Shown in pieces: positions 11,376-23,872 of a stretch of 64,000 bases of DNA. Position 1 is the first letter of the stretch; the number at the start of each line of letters is the position of its first letter. A model generated the notes under the pieces. It was given only the letters and a program-made list of their open reading frames with translations, was not told where the DNA came from and made no database searches. The stretch is from Amoebidium appalachense (taxonomy: Eukaryota > Ichthyosporea). The position numbers and the translations under genes are program-made. The stretch is taken from assembly GCA_963693365.1 (NCBI GenBank), contig CAVNZM010000009.1, positions 5,704,001 to 5,768,000 on the forward strand, given 5' to 3'.

Positions 11376-11645
11376 TTGAAGAAACATACCAACCCGGTGA
11401 CGGTCAACCCCAAAAAGTGTGGCTTGCTCTCAACCTGTATTCCTCCAGACATACACACCCCGTTCAACCCGGGCCCGTACACTGTACATGCCACAGTCAA
11501 TGACCTACCGAATTTTACTCTGATTTATTTCATACTGAACTCTGGCGAGTTTCTACTGTTCCAAAAGTGTATGGTAGTGCCTGGACCAAACTTTGTATTC
11601 ATTGACTCAGAATACTGTTGTGTCTTGGCACCACGGCTTTACTAA
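11376..11645 (+). CDS. Hypothetical ORF conserved in duplicated block E
   Basis: An 89-codon frame with no repeat content, ending TAA. It has no clear ATG (the track starts at TTG), so it may be an exon or part of a decayed gene. Residues include NPVTVNPKKCG, PFNPGPYTVHATV and FTLIYFILNSGEFLLFQ. Copy 2 at 21091-21333 stays open with few changes and then diverges at an insertion. I do not recognise the family. Confidence 0.25.
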   Translation: MKKHTNPVTVNPKKCGLLSTCIPPDIHTPFNPGPYTVHATVNDLPNFTLIYFILNSGEFLLFQKCMVVPGPNFVFIDSEYCCVLAPRLY

Positions 11646-11749
11646 AACAAATACTTTGGTGCTCTATAGGTGGCAGCATTGGCATTCCATAATGACTTGT
11701 GCATGAGCCCCACCTAGCTTCTTTTCGTTCTTGTGCACCAGTGCTCTCC

Positions 11750-12073
<324 letters not shown>

Positions 12074-13530
12074 GATACTATGAAGTTTTATGATTACTAA
12101 TAATAAATCTCACGAGAGCCACGTGCACAGGATATCATTGACTATGTAGTAGTTTTGTTGAATTCGGACACTGCATACCAACGGTTAAATTTAACTCTGA
12201 GCACGTTCCCATTTTATCCTAGCCTCCTGATCATGAGTCATATCATGACTCGTGACAGGCCCGGTCATTCTGAACTCATTCAACCTTCTGCTACTACTGT
12301 AACAGTAGAGTCTCTTCCCAAATCCCCCCCCCCCCAAAAAAAACCCCCTTGTCTTCCCCTTTCTTCCCCCCCCTCCCCCTTCTACTCAGTGACGTCACAC
12401 AACAGCGGCTCTAATTTTTATCATTACCAATATTATCAGGGCCACGGTGTTTGAACTTTCTGGTACTGTAACTGATGTACGTGAGCAAACTCATTTTCAT
12501 GAGATAACGCTCTAATGTGATGTACACGAAAAACAACGACCGTCGATTTTCAGAAATAAATTGAAAGTTACTGTATAACTGACAAAGCGATACAAGGAGT
12601 ATGTGCGTGCCACTGGTGACAAGTCTTTCTATTATCAGACAACAAACTTGTGTCAGTGTGTGTGTGTTTGGGGGGGAGGGGGGGGGGGGGGGGGGGGGAG
12701 GGGGGGGGGAGGGGGGGGGGGGGGGGGGTAGGTGGAACGTTGTACATAGGTGTAATATCGACGTATAAGGCTAACATACAATAGTAATGATCGAGGGTCA
12801 CGTCACGGTGGTCTTGTTAGGTTTGCCAGAAAGTTTGCATGTGTGACACAGTGTGTGCGCTCTCCTTCTTCCGGGCTTTCTCTTTTTTTCGAATCTTCTT
12901 CCCGCGCGCGGCTTCCAAGGCTAAACTATACTGTAAAGTTTCCGTTTCTTTACAGTATCTCTCCCGCGTGATCTTTGTGTGCACGGAATCTGTGCCCAGG
13001 CATGGGCGATGACTCTGAGCCACCTTTTTTAGTATGGTGGTATTGCAATTGAGATGCCGGAGACTTTTATAATACTTCACTAAAGCCCTAAAACTCAGCT
13101 ACAACTATCTATATATCCACTCTTCGATACAAGAACGCGACGCCATCGCACTGAAACAACATAAGCTAAAGAAACATGCCCTCGCAAGCAGCAAACTACA
13201 AACTAGATTCCAAACTACCTGACTACCGTACGGCGTACACACTTTGGTAAATTAGCACGTAAGGCACATGTACCGTCCACGTGCACTGATCATGTACAGT
13301 GTATTGCATAGCTATATATATAGCGGGAGACTACTCGCGGCAGGCCGCAGGAGTTTAACTAATGGAATCTTACGGATCCACATCTGGCATGTGATTGGCT
13401 CTTAAGGCTTGCGGAATCCAATATTGCATACCACATTTGTTTCCATTTTATCCGGCATTATGTCTCATTATGTCATGATCACAGGCCGCCATCATTTCCA
13501 TATATGACACAATATCTCGTTCCGAGCCAC

Positions 13531-13531
<1 letters not shown>
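12074..13531 (+). repeat. Segmental block B, copy 1
   Basis: About 1.46 kb, from GATACTATGAAGTTTTAT to the start of the (CT)n array. It recurs at 32308-33827 and 35030-36650, giving three direct copies. No copy has a convincing gene. Confidence 0.9.
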
Positions 13532-13886
<355 letters not shown>

Positions 13887-14731
13887 CCCCTCCCCCCCCC
13901 CCCCCCCCCCCCCTCCCCCCGCCCCAGCGAGTCTCCCCCTTCTTCCCCCCCCCCCCCCCCCAAAAAAAAAAAAAAAAAAAAAAAAAAAAACACACACACA
14001 CCATCACGCAGTCACACACCGTGGCACCGTGCTTCATTTTTAGCGGCGTGTCTGGCAGCGCCGTAAAATCGTCTCTTTGTATTTACTTCGTAATATCATA
14101 TTTTTTGTCTTTGAATCATATTGCACGGGGCCCGATATCACAGATACACCGGCCGGCGTTCATGAAGCCTTTGCCACATCACTTTTCCTTGTGACTGGTG
14201 GCTGGTAAAGTTTGCCTCCGACTTTGAATGTTGCACATGTATGTATTCAGTTCATCACTACCCTGCGCAAGCCTGAGGAATAGACTCGGTATTGTATATG
14301 CTGCTACAATGCTCTAGAATAAACTGATGGCTAAACCGCACCATGCGCACGAGCTCTGTTTTCCTTGTGAAGCTTATACTCTGGGTATGTGCCCCGGTAT
14401 GTAATATTTTTATCTATGTAATATTTTTATTCAATGTATGCCAACTCATGGCAGAGCTCTTGATTCCTTGGAGGCTTCTCCCTCGATAGATAGCCCAAAG
14501 CGAGGTCAAAGCGACGACACCGAGGATTTTTTATCATCCTGGGCGCCGCCTGTGACAAAGAGACACGGCAGGTTATGAAATCTCGATAGTGTCCTTGTTT
14601 AGTTGTTAGGCTCGAGAAGACCCGCTTTGTATGTAACCCTTCGTTCCCCACTTTCGTTCACACCAGATGCGTGAGCCCAGCCACTCGAGCGCATTTGTTC
14701 AACAAGTTATAAATTTTCTGCAGACAGCACA

Positions 14732-15376
14732 ATGATGCGCCCGAAGAGCATCCTCTCGGCCATGGTGGCCCTTGGCGCCCTAGCCGCCAGCGTCATGGGC
14801 AGCTGTGACGACAGAATGGTGAAGTGCTACGCATGCGACCCGAACATGTACGCGGATGAAGGAGGCTGCAAGGCCTGGCTCGACTACTTTGCAAAGAAAA
14901 CAGAGAACACCGATTGTGTTGCCACAATCGACCTCGCCTCAAGTGCTGCGCTCAAGAGTCTCCCGATGGGGTTGAGATACCTTGGGTTTGCGTGGGCTGG
15001 CCATTGCTACGAGTTCCTTAGCGGTTGTAATTTCTGCTCCGGTGCACAGGGTGGAACGGGCGCATGCCGTGACAGATACGGCTCAGCTTTGGCCTCCGGG
15101 GAACAGGTGTTCGGCTCCTGTACTGCATTGGGCTACTATCAGGACGAAAATGTCCTTGGGGGCGATTATGATTGGGAAATCGACGAGGATGCCAGTGCGG
15201 AGGAGCGGAAGAAGGTGGAGAAGGACGCGTTCCTCTACTATCAGATTCTGTCGCCCGACCCTTACGCGTTTGTGAACAAGCCGGCCCAAGCCAAGTCGTA
15301 CGCCCCTCCTGGCCGCAAAGCAGGCCGTGTGCAGACCCCTCGCAGATATGGCAAGAGGTTCGGGGGTCAGTACTAG
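14732..15376 (+). CDS. Secreted cysteine-rich protein, copy 1
   Basis: A single 214-residue exon. The start is supported by identical 5' sequence in the second copy and by a good signal peptide: basic MMRPK, then the hydrophobic run ILSAMVALGALAASVMG, with cleavage probably before SCDD. The mature protein has ten cysteines in its first two-thirds (CDD, CYACD, GGCK, DCV, HCYEF, GCNFC, ACRD, GSCT), suggesting disulfides. An acidic stretch (DYDWEIDEDASAEERKK) and a basic Pro/Arg tail (PPGRKAGRVQTPRRYGKRF) follow. I recognise no family; an extracellular, wall or host-interaction role is only inference. The frame ends TAG, with TGA two codons further on. TTATAAAT at 14707-14714 lies very close to the ATG. 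The paralogue at 37887 differs by 17 residues but only 2 synonymous sites. Confidence 0.75.
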   Translation: MMRPKSILSAMVALGALAASVMGSCDDRMVKCYACDPNMYADEGGCKAWLDYFAKKTENTDCVATIDLASSAALKSLPMGLRYLGFAWAGHCYEFLSGCNFCSGAQGGTGACRDRYGSALASGEQVFGSCTALGYYQDENVLGGDYDWEIDEDASAEERKKVEKDAFLYYQILSPDPYAFVNKPAQAKSYAPPGRKAGRVQTPRRYGKRFGGQY

Positions 15377-16640
15377 ATATGATGCCATGGCGGTCGCCAT
15401 GATGTCACGTGATTCCGTGGTGTTAAGGAGACTTGTAGGTTGTAGGTGAGTCGCCATATTATGATCATGGGGCCGTAGCCACAAGTTCGGAGTATGAAAG
15501 GCGTAACATAGGTGTTTGTCTTGGTGCATTAGGACTGTAGACAGTAGTGTGGTATACCAGTGAATGACTCAACCGAGCTCGAGTGCACATATCCTCCAGG
15601 AGTGGGATATTAAAGTTGAATCCAGTGAGGATTCAATACCTTCCTGAGTCGTGTGTGCCTTACATCGGGCTTACATCGGGCCGATAGTCTTGAACATGTT
15701 GTGCCGCTCCAGCAGTTTATGATATTGCAATTGCATGCCCGCGCCGGGCTTGAAGGGCTTAGATGCAATTTGTGCCAGAGAAACTACGTCCTGCAAGCAT
15801 ACCCCCCCCCCCCCCCCCCCCCCACCCACAACCTACTCCACTTCTCCCCCACTTCCCCGCACCCTCCCAAGTTCAGTTCATCGGATGCTGCCACGGTCTA
15901 AAATGGGTCCAAGTAGACTCAGGGTCGAGACTCGAAATACGGAGCACTGGATGACTTGCAAGCCCCAGTGGGTCATGACAAACATGAAGGGGAGTCTGCT
16001 TGTGTTGCTTTAATACTGCGCGTCCCCGTATGATGTTATATACTTGGATCATGGTTTGCCCTGAGCCTCTGAGAAATACTCTAACTTACTGAGGAATCAC
16101 GTTAGATCTCAGTGCACATTGTTACTTAATTGAGGCATCACTTCGTACCGTGGTAAAAAGTCACTTCTACAATCACGGTGACCCTAGGGCCCCAGCGAGT
16201 CTTTTAAAGGACTGTCCTATCAGACAGAGTTTAAGAGTTTGAGAAGGGAAGAGCCGTGTGGCTTAAGTGGGAGGCCTGTACTAAGGCACTATGATTTAGT
16301 AAAAATAGTCAGTGCTTGACAAATTAGCGTAATTCTGGCGCATGGCATATAATATTATAAACCTCATTCTAAATGCGGTTGGTCTTTTGTTTTTTTCGAA
16401 TACGGTAGCCTTGTTTTTTCTTTTCTTTACCCTCTTCTTGAAGCTCTTAAGTCTCCTTAAACCTCCAAAGTTAATCAATTTTTTTTTCCATGAAGTTTGT
16501 TTCTGGTGTCTATTGGGCGTTTCGGTAAACCGGCGGACAGAGTCACAGCTCTTCAAAGTACTACTGTATATGTGTGGTAAAGGCTTGGTCTTCAAGCTTC
16601 GATGGTACAGTGTTTTTTTTTTTTTGGTTTTTCTTTCCAA
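15377..16640 (+). other. 3' flank of secreted-protein gene, no further gene seen
   Basis: Ordinary-looking sequence with a C run at 15801-15822. It is well conserved in the second copy (38532-39815). No other convincing frame is present. Confidence 0.5.
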
Positions 16641-16683
16641 GTTCCTTTCTTCTTGGGAAGATCACGGTGGATTAGTCGGGGGT

Positions 16684-16716
<33 letters not shown>

Positions 16717-16851
16717 CAGTGCTTTCAGATCTGCTGCTCAGTGCAGTGTGTTCATTCCCAAAATTTCCTTGAATCCTTTTGCTCATCCCTATGTGTACCG
16801 TAGACAACAGAACCCCCCCCCCTCCCCCCCCTCCCCCCTTTTTTTCTTTCT

Positions 16852-16882
<31 letters not shown>

Positions 16883-16890
16883 GGGGGAGG

Positions 16891-16931
<41 letters not shown>

Positions 16932-17195
16932 GGGGTGGAGAACCGGGCCCGTGTGTGTGCGAGCGCATGCACGCGCGTGTGTGTGGGTTGGTGTTGGTGT
17001 GGAAGTGGTGGAGGGGGGTGCACGGGGGGAGGAACCCGATCATCCCCAGGCTACTTAGGTTCGAGCTAAACCCAGCACCATTGCACTGCTGGCATGCACG
17101 GCCATTGAGAGAAACAGCACAGATAGGCGTGGCACGGCCAGAGTGAACACAGAGACACACCTGTGAGTCTCGCCGGTAGTCAGCGGAGGAATTCT

Positions 17196-17230
<35 letters not shown>

Positions 17231-17589
17231 CACACACACACACACAACCACTCACCGCCTCCCCCCCCCCCCCCCCCCCCCCCCCAAACACACACTTACA
17301 TGCACCCCCATCCCCACCACCACCACCACACACACATGCACTTTACCCCCCCTCCCCCCCCCACCCCCACCCCACCCCCCCCTTTCCCCTCCCCCCCTTC
17401 CCCCCCCCCCCCCCCCCCCGCCCTCCCCCCCCCCCCATGTGGAATGGTGGGTGCTCCCCCACCGTGACGGATGCCAGCTATGCTGCCCCGTGATTGGTGG
17501 ATATATTTAGAACTCCGCACAATTGGCCCACATCACTGCTACAGTAATTGGTCACTCAGCATTGGGTGTGAAACCCTGCACCCACCATT

Positions 17590-17676
17590 CCATATTGGCC
17601 ACGACCCACAGGGTGTTGAGCAGCACCAGCCAGAACACAGCCATGCGCTGCAGATCACGCAGACGTGCCAACATCC
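17590..17676 (-). pseudogene. Chitin synthase exon remnant (transmembrane exon), copy 1
   Basis: Reads ARLRDLQRMAVFWLVLLNT on the minus strand, matching the exon at 53031-53130 (ARLHDLRRMAVFWLVLLNT). After TLWVVA the sequence diverges and there is no donor, so this exon is broken. Confidence 0.75.
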
Positions 17677-17693
17677 TGTGTGTGTGCATGTGT

Positions 17694-17816
<123 letters not shown>

Positions 17817-17934
17817 TCCCCCCCTCCCCCCCTCCCCCCCCTCAACCCCCCTCCCCCCCCCCCCTGCCTCCTCTTCCTCCTCCCCCACCACACAGACAGA
17901 CAGACACCTGCTTATGCATTCAACAACGAAAATT

Positions 17935-18060
17935 GAACGGGACCCACCCGGGACACCATGTGGGATGTTTTGATCATCTCCACCCAGTGTCTTGGGTACG
18001 GGGGTAGGGCCCGGATCATCATGGGTCGGGTCGACCCGATTAGCATCCGGGTCACAGGTC
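17935..18060 (-). pseudogene. Chitin synthase linker-exon remnant, copy 1
   Basis: On the plus strand GGGTCGGGTCGACCCGATTA and neighbouring bases align with the intact exon 54394-54590, but substitutions and small deletions destroy the acidic frame. Confidence 0.7.
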
Positions 18061-18387
18061 CTGCCTGTGTCCTATATGTACCTTCTACGAGAAGACACAC
18101 TTTGGTTTTTCGTAATTTTCGACCCATCGCACCGACCGGGACCCCCTTAACCCAATACTTCAATGACTAGGATTTTTTGGCTCTATCGGCGGTACCATTT
18201 GTTTGTTAGTGGTGCAATATATATGTAATCTTGATTAAAGAACCGCTGCCACCAGATGACGACTATTCCACATGTGAAAAGCCATCCAATCGTCAAATTG
18301 ATTTTTGTAGTTAGGCCCATCTATACCGATTTGGCTTTTACAGAGTGTGTCTTCTCGTAGAAGGTTTTTTCAATATTAGCGGGTGGT

Positions 18388-18430
18388 TCATGGGCTCACC
18401 CTCGGTGGCTGTCAGAGGCACCTCCTCCAC

Positions 18431-18436
<6 letters not shown>
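18388..18436 (-). pseudogene. Chitin synthase exon remnant (5' end of linker exon), copy 1
   Basis: CATGGGCTCACCCTCGGTGG and CAGAGGCACCTCCTCCACC match 54548-54593, the start of the acidic linker exon. In the intact gene this is joined to the preceding remnant; here about 330 bases separate them. Confidence 0.7.
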
Positions 18437-18492
<56 letters not shown>

Positions 18493-18596
18493 ATGCGTGT
18501 ATGAAATTGTGTGTGTAGGGGAGGACGGGTGTGTGTGTGTGGGGGGGGGGGGAGGGGGAAGAAGAGGGTGGGGGGGCCGGGGAAGGTGGGGGGTGG

Positions 18597-18627
<31 letters not shown>

Positions 18628-18640
18628 GGGGGGGGGGGGT
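18437..18640 (+). repeat. (GT)n and G-rich array
   Basis: GT dinucleotides to 18489, then G-rich and GT-rich stretches. A longer version is in copy 2 (45311-45760). Confidence 0.9.
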
Positions 18641-18748
18641 ATGTGTGTGGCTTGTTGCACGAATTTAGGATTAATGGTATTTCAATGAGCACTGCAAAGA
18701 AATTTTTGGTGTCGGGAAAGGGGTAGAGGGGGTCTGAGATATCGTGTT

Positions 18749-18880
18749 TGCTTGGACGGCCACATGCGCCCAATCAGTTTGCTTGGACGGCCACATGCGA
18801 CCAATCAGTTTGCTTGGACGGCCACATGCGACCAACCAGTTTGCTTGGACGGCCACATGTGACCAATCAGTTTGCTTGGT
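18749..18880 (+). repeat. 31-bp minisatellite, about four units
   Basis: The unit is AGTTTGCTTGGACGGCCACA followed by TGCGACCAATC. It is repeated four times with single-base variants, each unit holding one CCAAT motif. Copy 2 is at 45869-46001. Confidence 0.9.
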
Positions 18881-18942
18881 TTCCATCAGCCATGGGCTCC
18901 TCAGCGTGCTTCAACTTGCGCACACAGGCCCGTCCAGATACC

Positions 18943-18979
<37 letters not shown>

Positions 18980-19688
18980 CAACACACACACACATACGCA
19001 CACACCCACACACCCACCCACGCACCCACCCACACACACACACAGATCAGCACACTGCCGCCGCCACCACGACCACCACCACCCAAACACACACATAACA
19101 CTGTATGTGCTTGACTTGTGGCATAGCATGGACACCGTGCCAGCCACACACTCACTCAAACCTCGGGTCTCCCCTCCCCCCCCCCCTCCCGCCCCCTTCC
19201 CCCCTCCCTTCTCGTCTCTCTCTCTCCTTTCTATGTCATGGTACCCAGGCCCCGGGGGGAGGGGGGGGGGGGGGGGGGGGGGGCACCTGTTCACCCCTTC
19301 CCCTCCCCAAGCTAACTGCAGAGGTGGTACCGAAGGACGGTTGTGGGGGGGGGGGGGGCTTGTTCGGGTGGTGCGTGGGTTCCCCCCTCCCCCTCCTCAA
19401 GCTAACCGCAGGGGTGGAATCGATATCGGTCCTCCCCCCCCTCTCTCTCCCCCCCCTCCCCCCTCCCCCCACCCGCCCGCCTGCCTGCCCGCCCCCTCCT
19501 TGGGCCGGTTAGCAACCCAATTCTCTGGTGGGGTGGTGCCCCCGAGACCCCTCCCTCCCCCCCAACCCCTTGCCCGCCGCCGGGCCACACGCCTCTCCCT
19601 TGACCACACACCAACCTTTGCCTCGAGTAAACAGCGTAAACCCCAATTTATTTGCGACCTATGTTTGCGCATGTCACGGCGTGCGTGT

Positions 19689-19979
19689 AAGGGATTTTAC
19701 CGAAAATTTTGACCTAAAGCTTTTTAAAAGTTTTTTCATGTTTTTTAGTGATCGCTTGAGCAGATCAAACTGTTTTGCTGGTATCTCAGTGTACGTGTGC
19801 AGGGGGTATACCAACACACTAACTGTGAAAACTTGGTGCATTTTGGTTAAACGGTTCCCAAGTTATTTACATTTTTAATTTTTTGAATGGTGCATAACGT
19901 TATGCTCAAACCTGCATAACGTTATACAATTTTACTTAGTAAATGTAAATTTGCCTCAAAAAATTCGTTAAAGTGCCTT
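19689..19979. mobile_element. AT-rich MITE inserted in block E copy 2
   Basis: Copy 1 (9800-9820) is the empty site. The 291-bp insert begins AAGGGATTTTACCGAAAA and ends with the imperfect inverse (TTCGTTAAAGTGCCTT), about 20 of 26 positions matching. GTGT is present at both flanks (19685-19688 and 19980-19983) and once in the empty site, a 4-bp target duplication. It has no coding capacity. Two copies of TGCATAACGTTAT lie near 19911 and 19935. Its superfamily is not clear. Confidence 0.8.
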
Positions 19980-20579
19980 GTGTTCGTGCCGTGGTGGTAA
20001 TGATGGTTGTGGTTGGTCCCGGTTTATGCCAGTGGGCCAGGGCCAGCCTCGTGGGGGGATTATTGATTTTCAAACGGGGAGGGGGTGGCAGCAAATTTGC
20101 TGGCTGGGGGACCCACCCTCCCCTTTGGACAGGTGGGCTCCCCCTCCCGGACGGGGGAGGGGGGAGGGGGCGGGGAAGGGGGGGGGGGACCTCCGGCTAG
20201 CAGGGGAAGGCTGGGGGGGAGGGGGGGGGGGGGGAACCCACCACCCACCTAAGTAACTCGGGGGGGGGGGGGGGGGGGGGGGGGAGGGGGGGCACTCACC
20301 CCATTATTCTATGAATCATGCTGCCATTATGTGGCTATATCATGATATCAGATAACTTGATCACATAATAGTACTATGATCAGCAGCGGTTTACATACAA
20401 TGCCAAAACGTAAACATTGAGGCTAACTAATATAATACCGGGATTCCTTGATCACCTGAAACTCAGGCTATGTGCCGTACGGCCATACTCCCCCCTTCCC
20501 CCCCTCCCCGCCCCCACCCTCCCCCCCCCCCCCCCCCCCCCCCCCCCCGGGCACGAACGGGTGGGAAGTGTGTGTGTGT

Positions 20580-20656
<77 letters not shown>

Positions 20657-20681
20657 CGCGCGTGTACGGGCAAGCGCGCGC

Positions 20682-20732
<51 letters not shown>

Positions 20733-20755
20733 TGCGTGTGGGCGTGTGTGTGTGT

Positions 20756-20790
<35 letters not shown>

Positions 20791-21090
20791 TTAGAGGGAT
20801 ATGTGTCCGTGGCCAAAACGGAGGCAAATGCTCCAAAAGAAATAAAGAAAGAAGGTAACGAATACACATTTTTAGTGGCTGGAAAAGAGAATCTTTAATA
20901 GTACCCGGGTTGGGAGGGGGCGAGTTGTTTTTTTTTTGTTTTTTTTGTTTTGTTTTTTTTTTTTTGGGGGGGGGGGGGGGGGGTTGAAGGACTAGTTCTC
21001 GTGGGTTCCTTGATAGTAAAACTTCATTGATCTACGGTGGCTGGGGCCCTACAAAATGGCTACTAGCAAACGATAAATCGATAAGGTACT

Positions 21091-21333
21091 TTGAAGAAAC
21101 ATACCAACCCGGTGACGGTCAACCCCAAAAAGTGTGGCTTGCTCTCAAACCGTGTTCCTCCAGACATACACACCCCGTTCAACCCGGGCCCGTACACTGT
21201 ACATGCCACAGTCAATGACCTACCGAATTTTACTCTGATTTATTTCATACTGAACTCTGGCGAGTTTCTACTGTTCCAAAAGTGTATGGTAGTGCCTGGA
21301 CAAAACTCTGTATTCATTGTCTCAGAATACTGA
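21091..21333 (+). pseudogene. Hypothetical ORF, block E copy 2
   Basis: Second copy of the frame at 11376. It is open for 80 codons with few replacements, then cut off after SEY by the insertion boundary at 21333. Confidence 0.25.
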
Positions 21334-21504
21334 CTAAGGTGACCCCCTAAAGCAAAAAGACCCGTAAAAACGTTGTACTACTAGAGTCTCCATAAATGAT
21401 GTATATCCTATCATTTGTATGTTGTAACGTCGTTTCTACATATTGTCTGCTAATTAAAAGCCTTCTCATGCACCTGGTCCACTGACGCATACAATTAGTA
21501 AGCG

Positions 21505-21539
<35 letters not shown>

Positions 21540-22019
21540 TCCCCCCTCCTCCCCCTCCTGTCACATACACACACACACGCACCACACACCCTAAGGCGTG
21601 AAGCTTATCCCCCCTGCCCCCCCCCCCCCCCCCCCCCCCCCCTCCTCCTCCTGCTCACATCCGTTTCTCACTCACATCGATTTAATTTAGTAAATGCCGT
21701 ATCAGACGTGTCCGACGGTCAGTGAAGTGCCGTCTCTCCCGGCTACCCCCCCCCCCCCCCCCCCCCGGGGGCCCTCCCCACCCCCACCCCCGCCCCCCAT
21801 GAGGATCCGATGGGCTCATAGTCTACTTGTATGATGATTTGCCATACGCGTTTCCATCAACATTGGTGTGCACTATGCAAACTGTTACAACCTGTGTTGT
21901 GAGTATTGTCGTCCATTGTCCAACAGTTATGTACTGTGTGCTTGAGGCTGTAACGCATTGCCATGCGCATGCAAACAGGCTGTTACAGTAGGAGGCTCCC
22001 TCTTTACACCCTCAGGGCC

Positions 22020-22050
<31 letters not shown>

Positions 22051-22207
22051 CCCCCCCCCCCCCCCCTCTCTCCCCCAGAGTCTCTCTTTTCCTCTTCCGT
22101 TCCTCATTGACAAGTCGTTACCATTCCTTCCCTACGGTTACTATGTACTTCCGGCGTGCGACTACATTCTATGGGTGCTTCTGCACCTGTTCTTTTCCCG
22201 GGGCAAG
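21334..22207. other. Insertion in block E copy 2, nature unknown
   Basis: Copy 1 runs straight from CAGAATACTG to TTGTGTCTTGG at 11614. Here 874 bases intervene, with several C runs (21511-21538, 21610-21642, 21746-21766, 22021-22068). I see no inverted ends, coding frame or target duplication. Confidence 0.5.
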
Positions 22208-22528
22208 TTGTGTCTTGGCACCACGGCTTTACTAAAGTAAATATTTTGGTGCTCTATAGGAGGCAGCATTGGCATTCCATAATGGCTTGTGCATGAGCCC
22301 CGCCTCTTCTGCTATTCGCTACTTCGACGGTCCCTTTCTTGACAATACTGCCTCCCCACCCCCCACTCCCCACCCCCACCCCCCCCGTGGCACCCACACG
22401 CCCCACCCCACCCCAGCCCCCTCAGGCTCCGGCCCCATCCCGAGCCCCGTGCACCTGGCAGCTTCTTTTCGTTCTTGTGCACCAGTGCTCTCCTAATGAA
22501 GTTTTTAAAGAAAAATTCTCTTTACCTC

Positions 22529-22559
<31 letters not shown>

Positions 22560-22574
22560 ACGCACGCATACCCA
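22208..22574 (+). repeat. End of block E and start of block A, copy 2
   Basis: Matches 11615-11830, with an extra C-rich segment at about 22305-22465. It ends in the LINE target sequence CACGCATACCCA at 22563-22574. Confidence 0.75.
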
Positions 22575-22838
22575 TTATTTTTTATTTATTATTATCACGT
22601 TTTGTTCCCGGAGGGCCTTTTCAGGCCCTCTAGGGAAACTACCGTCTACCACACAGCACCGACAGTACACTAGTTGCTATCTATGAGTTCAGCTAAGCTA
22701 ACCCATCCTTCACAACCTAACTATAAGTACACACTTTGCCCAGGGCTACTACCCCAGCCACGCCGGCAGGAGGCTCCGGTCCTCCCCTCCATTCAAAACC
22801 TAGCAATAAACGTTAACCGAGGGCTCTCATTGGTCGAT

Positions 22839-23872
22839 CTACAGTATTGGGAAGTCCAAGTGTTGTGTATAGTATTTACGGTGGGTATGGGTGGATGATG
22901 GGGTGTGGTGGTGGTGGGGGGGGGGGGGGTTGCTGCCTAACATTATGTGTTGTTGTACGTATGTTGTGGCGATGTTTTTGTGAACTAAAAGGTGAATTTT
23001 ACAGGGCACACTGGGTCTGTGTGTGTTCCGGCAGTCAGGACAGGCTGGCCGGGTGTGTGTGGGGGTTGTATTTGTGGGTGTCTTGGGTTTTTGGGGAGCC
23101 ATACTTTTCTTTCTACGGGTGGTGGGTATATGGTGGTGTTTTTGCATTTTGGGGTGGGTGGGAGGGAGTGTTGTGTTCCGTGGGTGCCAAATTTTTGAAA
23201 AGAAAAAGGACTGCAACTCTACTGTGATTTTTCCTAAGATGGCCCGGGTGGTGGTCTTTGTGGTGCCGGTGGCTGCAAGTAGTGGGCCCACCGATCGTGG
23301 GCAGAATCCCCGTTCGACCCACGTGATGTCTTCGGGGTCTGATGGGTCACCGTTGCCTCCTATCCAGTTTATCCATGCACATTGGTCTACCACCGTGACT
23401 GCCGTATGGTGGTGCTGCGCCGTGGGGGTGTTTGGATGACGAGTGTGCAGGACGTTGTGGATGCAGGCTGTGATGGCCGTGGTCAGTGTGGGGACCTCCC
23501 CGGCATGGGCCAGGCAGGCCCAGAGGTGGGTGGTGGTCTTAGGGTGCTGGCTGCACCGGGGGCATGTGGGCTGTGTAATGACGGTGGGGTGATCTCGGTG
23601 TAGCCGTGTCATGGTAGGCAGGGTGCCCATAGCCAGGGACAAGCTACGAATGTTGCCTCTGACGGCCCCGATGGTTGCCTGTGCGGGCCTCTTGTTGAGC
23701 TTGAGGGGGTTCCGTTCGGCTGGGAGCAGTCTGGGGTCGGCTAGTATGGACATAGCCTTGGTCTAGATCTTGCCGGCCATGTCGGTGAGGACGTCCTTGT
23801 TCAACCGGTTCAGTGTACCGGGAATGTTGCCGGGGATACGGTGGCCTTGTAGTCGTAGGAAGTGTTTCCCCC
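22839..23872 (-). pseudogene. LINE C-terminal region with CCHC motif
   Basis: The open frame runs from about 23872 through one TAG at 23765-23763 and down to TAG at 22841-22839, followed by TGA four codons later. It holds the zinc-knuckle C-x2-C-x8-H-x3-C (CPRCSQHPKTTTHLWAC) typical of LINE ORF2 C-termini, and later a CPDC pair. The sequence before the internal TAG (NKDVLTDMAGKI) continues naturally after it (TKAMSILADPRLLP). Confidence 0.6.

Larger units (their letters stand above)
9380..11650 (+). repeat. Segmental duplication block E, copy 1
   Basis: Matches 19250-21333 and 22208-22305 in the same orientation at high identity. Landmarks shared by both copies include GGTACCGAAGGACGGTTGTG (near 9440 and 19330), the CATGTCACGGCGTGCG segment (9797 and 19671), and the GTACGGCC segment before the (GT)n array. 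Homopolymer lengths differ between copies. This copy lacks the MITE found in the other and keeps about 110 bases near 11220-11330 that the other has lost. Confidence 0.9.
13930..16640 (+). repeat. Segmental block C, copy 1 (carries secreted-protein gene)
   Basis: Aligns with 37090-39815 in direct orientation, offset 23,155 bases at the gene. The second copy breaks at 39815 where an LTR array is inserted and resumes at 42123. Confidence 0.9.
19250..21333 (+). repeat. Segmental duplication block E, copy 2
   Basis: Direct copy of 9430-11620 interrupted by the MITE at 19689-19979. It lacks about 110 bases present near 11220-11330. The match resumes at 22208 after an 874-base insertion. Confidence 0.9.

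Noticed and set aside
15083-15529. Minus-strand 148-residue ORF over the secreted-protein gene
   Set aside because: Shadow frame; the plus strand has the signal peptide, conserved cysteines and selected changes.
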